From assembly GCA_026122225.1 (NCBI GenBank), contig JANEZZ010002064.1, positions 806,001 to 870,000 of the forward strand: 64,000 nucleotides of DNA, read 5' to 3'. Positions 55,511-64,000 of the stretch are shown one piece after another. The notes beneath the pieces are model-generated. The model was not told the origin of the DNA and did not search any database. It saw only the letters and a program-made list of their open reading frames with translations. Source of the stretch: Heloderma charlesbogerti (taxonomy: Eukaryota; Chordata; Lepidosauria; Squamata; Helodermatidae). The translations under genes were made by a program, and so were the position numbers. Each line of letters begins with the position of its first letter. The first letter of the stretch is position 1.

Positions 55511-56685
55511 AACGGTGCATCTTTTCTGCAACATTTAAAAGTGTCTGTCTGTGTCCGTGTGTTTCAGGTGGGGCTTGTTCCTGATTTTATTGTCTTCTCA
55601 GCTCCTTGGGGACAATACAGACCATGGGACTGGAAAGCCTGCTGTGGGAAGGAAGGGGCAGGGGAAGTCCACTTCCGCCAGCTCAGTTGATCCAACATAA
55701 ATCTGGTGGAAATCTGAATCCAACCCCATAATCCTAAATTTGTATTTTTTTTCTGCTTCCACAGAAACCGATCTCTTATTTATTTAATGTTCACCCTCCC
55801 AGAGAACAAGGAAAGCCTCGAGTGATTGCTTCACTATTGCCCTCAGTCCTTAGAGAATCCATTATCTAAGACATCATGCTCTAGATGTAACACGGAATAC
55901 CAGGCAATGCTGGTATGTGAAGCTCTGTATCTGTTCAGACATGAGTCTGGGCTGGTGTTGCTGACGCAGATCAGGATACTTGGGCTGCACCATCCAAGTC
56001 GCCCATGGCTCCCTAGTTCTCATCGAGCAGCCCTCAAGGTGACAGGGAGCTCCCATTGGCTAAACCAGCTTTACCTTTACCAAATGGCTTTTCAATAGGC
56101 TAATCATATTTCCTTGAGACAAACATATTGGGATGACAAAAACGGGATGGATCAAACTGAATGTAGGGCAGAAAGAATCTCTATGGGTGGAATGATGGTA
56201 GAAATAACCGTAAGACTCACCCTCCTGGCTCCCACATGCTGAATAGGGCTTAGCGACTGCCTCTCGAATTCCCCGCCACTGCAGACAAGCCAGGGGGCGG
56301 CGTCTGATCGTCGCTAGCTCAAAAAGCTTGGCCCTGACTGGATAAAGTAAATGGAACTTCCTCTTTCGTCACACTAGTAGTTTTACTGCACACATTGATT
56401 AGCATAGAGCCTTATGATAAACGCATTCAGTTTTTTTACAAAAAATTAAAAACGGGACAAAATTGACATTTATATTAAAACGACGGGATGGTCGGGAAAT
56501 ATGAAAAAAATGGTACTGTCCTGTTTATAACGGTACGTATGGTCAGCCTACTTTTCAAAGTGTCCCCAAACATACCTTCATTAGAATACCTCTTCAGCAC
56601 AGATTACATTTGCCACAGGAATGCTGCCAAAAACGGCATTCCTGTGGTGAGCGACCCCTATACTAACTGGAATGTGTACATTGGC
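55511..56685. other. Intergenic stretch, no recognised feature
   Basis: No host coding frame or named repeat recognised. A slightly CpG-enriched patch at 56220-56320 is not large enough to call an island. Confidence 0.3.
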
Positions 56686-56689
56686 CTTT

Positions 56690-56815
56690 TCCAACTGGGT
56701 GCCCAACTGGGTGCCCTCCAGAGGTGTTGGACTACAGCTCCCATTGCCCAGGATGGCTGGGATGATGGGAATGGTAGTCCAACACCTCTGGAGAGCACCA
56801 GGTTGGGGAAAACTG
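56690..56815. mobile_element. Short hAT-like palindromic MITE
   Basis: 'gtgccctccagaggtgttgg' and 'gtccaacacctctggagagc' are near-perfect arms; the left end has a small internal duplication of 'ccaactgggtgcc'. Confidence 0.75.
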
Positions 56816-56849
56816 ATGTAGGGCTGTGTGGATCACCTCCATCCTGGTG

Positions 56850-57385
56850 GGAGATTCAAGACAGATAAAAGAAAGGACTGCGTATGGCGCATTGTTAAAG
56901 TATGGAATTCGCAACTACAAGATGTCGCGATGGCCACCAACTCAGATGGCTTCAAAAGGGTATTCGACAAATTCATGGCGGATAAGGCTACCAATGGCCA
57001 CTACTCATGATGGCTATCTTGATAGTGGATATCTCCACTATCAAGGGCAGTATGCGTATGTACACCAGTTGCTGAGGAATCATAGAATAGTAGGGTTGGA
57101 AGGGGCCTACAAGGCCTTCGAGTCCAACGCCCTGCTCAATGCAGGAATCCAAGTCAGGGCATCCCTGACAGATGGCTGTCCAGCCTTGTCTTGAATTCCT
57201 CCAGTGTGGGAGAGCCCACTACCTCCCTAGGTAATTGGTAGAACACAAGCAGGAGGGTGCTGTTGCACTCATGTCCTGCTTGTGGCCTTCCCATGGGTGT
57301 CTGGCTGGCCATTGTGTGAACAGAATGCTGGACTGGATAGGAATTTGGTCTGATCCAGCAGGGCTCTTCTTATGTCATTCACATC
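56850..57385 (+). mobile_element. CR1-type LINE 3' end with a second CR1 inserted
   Basis: 'gggagattcaagacagataa' to 'ttcgacaaattcatggcgga' corresponds to the C-terminal ORF at 52911-53180, and the 3' UTR resumes at about 57241 and ends 'ggtctgatccagcagggctc' and 'ttcttatg'. The insert is at 57067-57240. Confidence 0.8.
57067..57240 (-). mobile_element. CR1 3' end of another subfamily, nested (minus)
   Basis: 'tcatagaatagtagggttgg' (the ATTCTATG-type terminus reversed), 'aaggggcctacaaggccttc' and 'cctccagtgtgggagagccc' are typical of amniote CR1 3' ends. Its orientation is opposite to the host CR1. Confidence 0.8.
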
Positions 57386-57389
57386 ATGA

Positions 57390-59830
57390 GTGTCCATAGC
57401 TCTACCTAGAGCAGCTAGAACATTGAGTGGGGTTCTGGAGACCCATAATATGGCTAAGGTGGGGATCAGAAACCACAGGGTACTAATTTGGCAGTGTTGC
57501 TGTGACAAATATAATGAGCTCTCGTCCTTTTTATTCTTTTAGATCATTTCTCCGCATCTTAGAGTTCGAAGCCTCAGATGCCTAATCCCTTCCTACTGTT
57601 CAATTGCTTCAGATCAACTTTGATCCCCCATCTATGTCTTCCTTTTTTCTTTCAATTGATTTCACTTTTAAAATCTCTAGATATGCCATCTCTGTTGAAG
57701 AATGATTGAAGCTCTGCAAGGTTTGGATTAAATCTTCCTCTCAACTCTTGCTGTTCCATCTTCAGCCCACAGTCACTGATTAACTGGCCACTCTGCTATC
57801 TCTGTCACCAGTATCTCCTTAGCCCCCAGAAGTCAGAAAGCAAACACAGAGCTTTCAGGGAATGATTATCTACTAGCTTGATTGGAGAGAAAAAAACAAA
57901 AACAAATGAGCAAACACAAGATGGCAGTGAAGCCTGGTCAATACCAACATGACATTGCTCTGTGACTAGCAATGGGTCGGGACTCCCAGCAAGTCAATTT
58001 TTTCCCCAGAAGATTTTCTCTAAATCTGCAAGACTCCCACATGAAGGCTGACATTTTCAGGAGATACTATTCCTCTTGCCAATTAGTAACTTTAAATTAA
58101 AGTTCCAAAACGCACAGTCAGGAAATACCCTTGACAATAACCAAATATTTGGTTGGTTCTAATATACGTATTGTCCGACTGTGGATTTTGGAATTTTTCT
58201 TATGAACCAGCATGGCTTACTTATGTATTCAAATTAAAGAGCACCATGGAAAGGTAGAGGTGGTGAGGTATGGGATTCACTGCAACATAATTGCAGTGGA
58301 ACTAGTATTCAAAAATGGATTAAACTTTGAAATCTTTGTCCTTGAGACTTATAAGCCACCAACACCAATATCCTTTATTTGAGAGGACACACTGAGGTCC
58401 TCTGGCTTAGCAAGGCTTCTAGCATCTTCAGTGTTGTTTTTCTCCAATTGAAACATTTAGCCATTTGAGACGATTAGTAAAACCAGAATGGGAAACTCAT
58501 AATCAGCATCATTTTAATTTGTATGCCACTTTCCCACAAAATGTGCCCAAAGCGGATCACAATACAAAAGCAAGAAAGCATATCACTTCATCAACTGCAA
58601 TAATACATCATTATAACAATAATAACCCAAACAATTCTTTTCACTAATACTGACATCACCTTTCAAACTCATTACAAAATAGGCAATATAACCCATTAAA
58701 TCACAATATGTTGTTATTGTTCAGCAAAACATAAGCCAGAGCCAAATACACAAAAACAAATACAATGTGCTTTCCAGCACATTGAGGCATTAACAAATAA
58801 CAGAGCCAGCAAATTGATCCTCCAAAGTGTCCAGTGCAGGAAATAGCAACCAGGTTTCTTATAACCTGCTACAGCTGATCTTTTCCATGCCTTGCTCTCT
58901 CATTCTGGTTCTTCAGGCTCCAACTGAGACAAGAGTGGTAACGTTTGGTCTCTTCCCCTATGCTCTGGATGGTCCTGCTGCTCCTGGAGGACCTGTAGTG
59001 GCTGCAGAGATATACCCAGCCACTCTGGAAACCAAGTGTTTTCAGTTTCCCCAAGGCAGAACAAACCCTGCCCCATTCTTTCATTTTGGTGCAGTTCTTA
59101 AGACTCCAACATAGACAAGGGAGGGTGATGTTTAGCCTCTTCCTCAATGCTCTGGGTATTCCAAAACAAACCTCTGCACAGTGACTTCGGGAAACCCAGG
59201 GCTCTAAGAGAGCACAGATCCCAAAGATTTTTAACAAGGGATAGCAGTTGGTAAACTAGACAGAAGGGAGACAAGAAACCTGAGACTGAATGCCCAAAGC
59301 CTTTTGACAAGGAAGACAGGGCAGCAGCAGAACATCTTGGAACAGCATCCAGAGAAGCTTGGAGGTGTACACAAAGAAAAAGAGCATGGAGCCACATTTT
59401 CTATGGATTTTTTTTAAAGAACCAGACGGCAAACCTATACACACTTACCTGGCAATAATTCCATTGAACTTAATTGGGTTATTCCTTGAAAAAAATATTT
59501 TTCAAATACAACAATACATTACACAACATATCACAACATTAGATAGCATTGAATTCATTTGTTCATCTTTATATTATCCAAAATTAATTACTATTTTGTA
59601 TCTTTACATTTTTATCTTTATGCTTTTGTATCTTTTATATATTATAGCATATATCTTATCGGCCCAATAAATGTTTCCATAAAAGACCATGTGTTTGTGG
59701 TGGCTGGTTTATTTCTTTGAACTTTATCATATAGCTTATAAAGGGGATATGCATAGGATTGCACTGCACAATTCATAGAGGTCTGCAATACGGCTAATTG
59801 TTAGGCAAGATGGTCTAGGGATGCATGTCC
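57390..59830. other. Intergenic stretch, few recognisable features
   Basis: Includes the end of the dispersed repeat also seen at 50160-50260 (58140-58210). The rest is A+T-rich without recognised genes. 'ctccaactgagacaagagtg' (58918) and 'ctccaacatagacaagggag' (59103) head two related segments, suggesting an old local duplication of about 180 bp. Confidence 0.35.
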
Positions 59831-59835
59831 TATGG

Positions 59836-59985
59836 CAGCCTTCTCCACGAAGGCTGGTGCCCTCCAGAGGTGTTGGACTGCAGCTCCTATCATCCTCAGC
59901 CAGGTTGCTCAACAGATGTGCTGGCTTGAGAGTGATGGGAGTTATAGTCCAAAATATCTGTAGGGTTCCAGCTTGGGGAAGGCTG
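59836..59985. mobile_element. Short hAT-like palindromic MITE
   Basis: Ends 'cagccttctccacgaaggc' and 'cagcttggggaaggctg'. Flanks TCCTATGG (59828-59835) and TTCTATTG (59986-59993) agree at six of eight positions. Confidence 0.7.
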
Positions 59986-60124
59986 TTCTATTGCATCAAA
60001 TGGTGTGTCTCTGGATTTGTTAATATACCACATGACACATGAAATAGGAACTAAATGGTAGGTGGTAACACAGGCCACACTGTACATAGAAAACAAACTA
60101 GCTGTCCAAGGTTGTTCCACTTTC

Positions 60125-60312
60125 AGGGGAAAGCAACAAAGCCCGGTGGTGGAGCACCTGCTTTGCATGCAGAAGATGCCATGTTCAATCCCCAGTATCT
60201 CCAGGTAGGATTGGTAAAATTCCTGCCTGAAACCGTAGAGAGCTGCTGCCAGTCAGTGTTGGCAATACTGGGCTAGATGGACAAATGGTCTAATTCAGTA
60301 TCAGGTTCCTCT
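60125..60312 (+). repeat. tRNA-derived SINE, second family
   Basis: 'ggtggagcacctgctttgca', 'tgttcaatccccagtatctc', 'gctgctgccagtcagtgttg' and 'gggctagatggacaaatggt' give nearly the full element, ending near 'caggttcctctattcc'. Confidence 0.82.
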
Positions 60313-60345
60313 ATTCCGCTTTCCCTACAAAAGCCATTTCCTAGT

Positions 60346-63202
60346 TTTGGTCAAAATGCTACTGGGGACGAACAGAGGATAAGTTCAGCTAGCCCCAGAT
60401 GTGATGACGCAGCTAGCTCAAAGCCGAAAGAGCGGCTAGCAGCTGATGGTGCTGGTGGTGAACGACAAATCCAATGTTCTAAAGATCAACACACCATAGG
60501 AACCTGGAATGTAAGATCTATGAGCCAGGGCAAATTGGATGTGGTTATTGGGGAGATGTCAAGATTGAATATAGACATTTTGGGTGTCAGTGAACTGAAA
60601 TGGACTGGAATGGGCCACTTCACATCAAATGACCACCAGATCTACTACTGTGGACAAGAGGACCACAGAAGAAATGGAGTAGCCTTCATAATAATACAGT
60701 GGCTAAAGCAGTGCTTGGATACAATCCAAAAAATGACAGAATGATCTCAATTTGAATTCAGAGTAAGCCATTTAACATCACAGTGATCCAAATATACGCC
60801 CCAGCCACAGATGCTGAAGAAGCAGATCAGTTCTATGAGGATCTGCAGCACCTACTGGATAGTACGCCAAAAAAAGATGTTATTTTCATTACAGGAGACT
60901 GGAATGCTAAGGTGGGTAGTCAAACGACACCTGGAATTACAGGCAAGCATGGTCTGGGAGAACAAAATGAAGCAGGACATAGGCTGATAGAATTTTGCCA
61001 AGACAACTCACTGTGCATAACAAACACTCTCTTCCAACAACCTAAGAGACGACTTTATACATGGACTTCACCAGATGGTCGACACTGAAATCAGATTGAC
61101 TACATCCTTTGTAGCCAACGGGGGCGGACATCTATGCAGTCGGTAAAAACAAGACCTGGAGCTGATTGTAGTTCAGATCATGAACTTCTTCTTGCACAAT
61201 TTAGAATCAGACTAAAGAGAATAGGGAAGACCCACAGATCAGTTAGATATGAGCTCACCAATGTTCCTCATGAATATGCAGTGGAGGTGAGGAATAGATT
61301 TAAGGGACTAGATTTAGTAGATAGGGTCCTGGAAGAACTATGGACAGAAGTTCGCAACATTGTTCAGGAGGCAGCAACAAAAAACATCCCAAAGAAAAAG
61401 AAAACCAAGAAGGCAAGATGGCTGTCTGCTGAGACACTGGAAGCAGCCCAAGAAAGAAGGAAAGCAAAAGGCAACAGTGATAGGGGGAGATATGCCCAAT
61501 TAAATGCAAAATTCCAGAGGTTAGCCAGAAGTGATAAGGAATTATTTTTAAACAAGAACAAGAGACCTCTTCCAGAAAATTAGAAACATCAGAGGTAAAT
61601 TCCAGGCAAAAATGGGTATGATCAAAAACAAAGATGGCAAGGACCTAACAGAAGCAGAAGAGATCAAGAAAAGGTGGCAAGAATATATGGAAGATCTGTA
61701 TAGGAAGGATAATAATATCGGGGATAGACTTGATGGTGTGGTCAGTGAGCTAGAGCCAGACATCCTGAAGAGTGAGGTTGAATGGGCCTTAAGAAGCATT
61801 GCTAATAACAAGGTAGCAGGAGATGACGGTATCCCAGCTGAACTGTTTAAAATCTTGCAAGATGATGCTGTCAAGGTGATGTATGCCATATGCCAGCAAA
61901 TTTGGAAAATACAAGAATGGCCAACAGATTGGAAAAAATCAATTTAAATCCCCATACCAAAACAGGGAAGCACCAAAGAATGTTCAAACTATTGAACAGT
62001 GGCACTTATTTCACATGCCAGTAAAGTAATGCTCAAGATCTTGCAAGGTAGACTCCAGCAATTCGTGGAACGAGAATTGCCAGATGTACAAGCTGGGTTT
62101 GGAGAAAGCCAGGGAGTTTCAGAAAAACATCTATTTCTGTTTTATTGACTATTCTAAAGCCTTTGACTGTGTGGATCATAACAAATTGTGACAAGTTCTT
62201 GGTGGTATGGGGATACCAAGTCATCTTGTCTGCCTTCTGAGGAATCTGTATAATGACCAAGTAGCAACAGTAAGAACAGACCACGGATCAACGGACTGGT
62301 TTAAGATTGGGAAAGGAGTACGGCAGGGTTGTATACTCTCACCCTACCTATTCAACCTGTACGCAGAACACATCATGCACCGTGCTGGTCTTGATGAAAC
62401 CAAGGCTGGAGTTAAAATCACAATCTCAGATATGCAGATGATACTACTTTGATGGTTGAAAGTGAGGAGGAGCTGAAGAACCTCATGATGAAGGTGAAAG
62501 AAGAAAGTGCAAAAGCTGGGTTGCAGTTCAACCTCAAAAAAACCAAGATTATGGCAACCAGCTTGATTGATAACTGGCAAATAGAGGGAGAAAACATGGA
62601 GGCAGTGACAGACTTTGTCTTTCTAGGTGCAAAGATTACTGCAGATGCTGACTGCAGCCAGGAAATCAGAAGACGTTTACTTCTTGGGAGAAGAGCAATG
62701 ACAAATCTTGATAAAATAGTGAAGAGCAGAGACGTCACACTGACAACAAAGGTCCGCATAGTTCAAGCAATGGTATACCCCATAGTAACCTATGGCTGCG
62801 AGAGCTGGACCATAAGGAAGGCTGAGTGAAGGAAGATAGATGCTTTTGAACTGTGGTGCTGGAGGAAAATTCTGAGAGTGCCTTGGACTGCAAGAAGATC
62901 AAACCAGTCCATCCTCCAGGAAATAAAGCCAGACTGCTCACATGAGGGAAGGATATTAAAGGCAAAACTGAAGTACTTTAGCCACATCATGAGAAGACAG
63001 GATACCCTGGAGAAGATGCTGATGCTAGGGAAAGTGGAAGGCAAAAGGAAGAGGGGCCGACCAAGGGCAAGATGGATGGATGATATTCTGGAGGTGACGG
63101 ACACGACCTTGGGGGAGCTGCAGGTGGCGACGGCTGACAGGAAGCTCCGGCGTGGGCTGGTCCATGAAGTCACGAAGAGTCGGAAGCGACTGAATGAATA
63201 AA
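60346..63202 (+). mobile_element. Old, diverged BovB-like RTE LINE with many disruptions
   Basis: Endonuclease sequence (IGTWNVRSMSQGKL at 60490, then SELKWTGMGHF and GDWNAKVGS near 60900) is followed by RT sequence (GVRQGCILSPYLF near 62320 and a YADD box near 62430 reached by a frameshift). The C-terminal part ends at 63201. Stops and frameshifts occur near 60745, 61089, 61584, 61948, 62165, 62452 and 62829. The sequence is clearly more diverged from the other BovB copies than they are from each other, and its 3' end reads 'cacgaagagtcggaagcgac' and 'tgaatgaataaacaacag', so it belongs to a different subfamily. The 5' terminus is missing or unrecognisable. Confidence 0.9.
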
Positions 63203-63474
63203 CAACAGTTTTCAAACAAATGTTCAGAAAATCCACACAAAGTCCTCTATTTCTCAGCATAAACAATTAATGAGCCCCTCTCCCTGTTTGTGTCTTAACA
63301 GGAAGAAAACCTCAGGTCAAGATGCCGTTTTTCCCCCAGCATGGAGGTGTGCTGTGTGAGTGGGGGGTTGTTGGGGGAAGCTCACTTTTTGAATTTTTGC
63401 ATCTTGTGCAGTTTTTGAGCTGTTAAGGCCACTTCCATAAAAAGAGAGGTCAGAGACCATTTCTTATGAGGGGT

Positions 63475-63600
63475 AGCCATGCCTGAAACTCTCCATAATA
63501 CTCCGTGCATCTGATGAAGTGGGCTATAGCCTATGAAAGTTTATGCTAGAATAAATTTGTTAGTCTTTTAGGTGCTACAAATTTCTTGTGAGTTTCCCTC
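63475..63600 (+). repeat. Dispersed repeat 3' end with hammerhead-like core
   Basis: CTGATGA (63511-63517), the stem GTGGGC with loop TATA and GCCTAT, GAAA (63535-63538), then 'ctagaataaatttgttagtc' and 'ttttaggtgctac'. Best-preserved stem of this family in the window. Confidence 0.65.
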
Positions 63601-63654
63601 ATAAGAATAAAGCTTGATAGGTTTTCTGAACAAGGATTCTCCCTCCTGCCTAAT

Positions 63655-63990
63655 TGTTTCTTAACTTAATAAGAGGCCAGTTGTTAGCATTTGAATGGAC
63701 TGCCAGAGGACTGTCCTGTATTTGAAGGGCAGGCCTCTGTTTGAAGGGCTGCCCTGTCCCATTTCAGGTTAAAGATAACCATAAGAACTGTTGCTCATCA
63801 GCAGTTAACACCTGAACAGGCAGGGCCACAGGTCACAGTCTTCCACGCTAAGGTAAGATGTACTGTATTTCTATTTAAATTATAAAAATTGTTTCTAAAT
63901 GTGCATCTGTACATATAAATTAGCATATGCAAAAGACATGCAAAGGACTCTTTGTCCTCTTTTTTGCGATTCATAAGTGGCCATCCTATT
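63655..63990. mobile_element. TAGGGTGGCC-terminus element, copy 4 (reverse orientation)
   Basis: 'ggactgtcctgtatttgaag', 'tttctatttaaattataaa', 'aattagcatatgcaaaagac' and the end 'gtggccatcctatt' occur in the reverse order of 28918-29322. Confidence 0.7.
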
Positions 63991-64000
63991 CCACACTAAA

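Overview
The window looks like a piece of a squamate reptile (lizard or snake) chromosome; I cannot name the species. The evidence is a typical vertebrate gene with long introns, several BovB (RTE-clade) LINE copies including a full-length one and a young one, CR1/L2-clade LINE 3' ends, two tRNA-derived SINE families, and many short palindromic DNA-transposon derivatives. No bacterial, plasmid or viral gene organisation is present.

Two host genes are supported, arranged head to head. On the minus strand, RAB5IF (also called C20orf24 or OPTI) has its first coding exon at 7194-7334 inside a CpG island and its second at 969-1072; the rest lies beyond the left edge. On the plus strand, MYL9 (smooth-muscle/non-muscle myosin regulatory light chain) is complete. 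It has a TATA-containing CpG-island promoter near 20.2 kb, a predicted non-coding first exon ending at 20524, and three coding exons (35346-35529, 42333-42494, 43257-43429) encoding 172 residues. MYL9 intron 1 is 14.8 kb and intron 2 is 6.8 kb. From 44 kb to the right end I see no host gene.

The rest is mostly transposable-element sequence, often nested. BovB copies sit at 3.1-6.3, 7.8-8.2, 11.5-12.2, 21.7-23.3, 50.8-52.4 and 60.3-63.2 kb; several have visible target-site duplications. Short non-autonomous DNA elements fall into two structural groups. One has CAG-type ends and 8-bp duplications (hAT-like). The other has ends starting GGG and 3-bp TTA/TAA duplications (PIF/Harbinger-like). The second group includes several families that share the terminal block GCAATCCTATG. 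One stack at 50.3-52.4 kb is a SINE holding a hAT-like element that holds a palindrome, with a young BovB in the same SINE.

I do not see a new gene system. The most interesting signals are the shared-terminus TTA-flanked palindrome families, the BovB deletion derivatives, hammerhead-ribozyme-like core motifs in two dispersed repeat families, and the apparent absence of TGIF2 between RAB5IF and MYL9.
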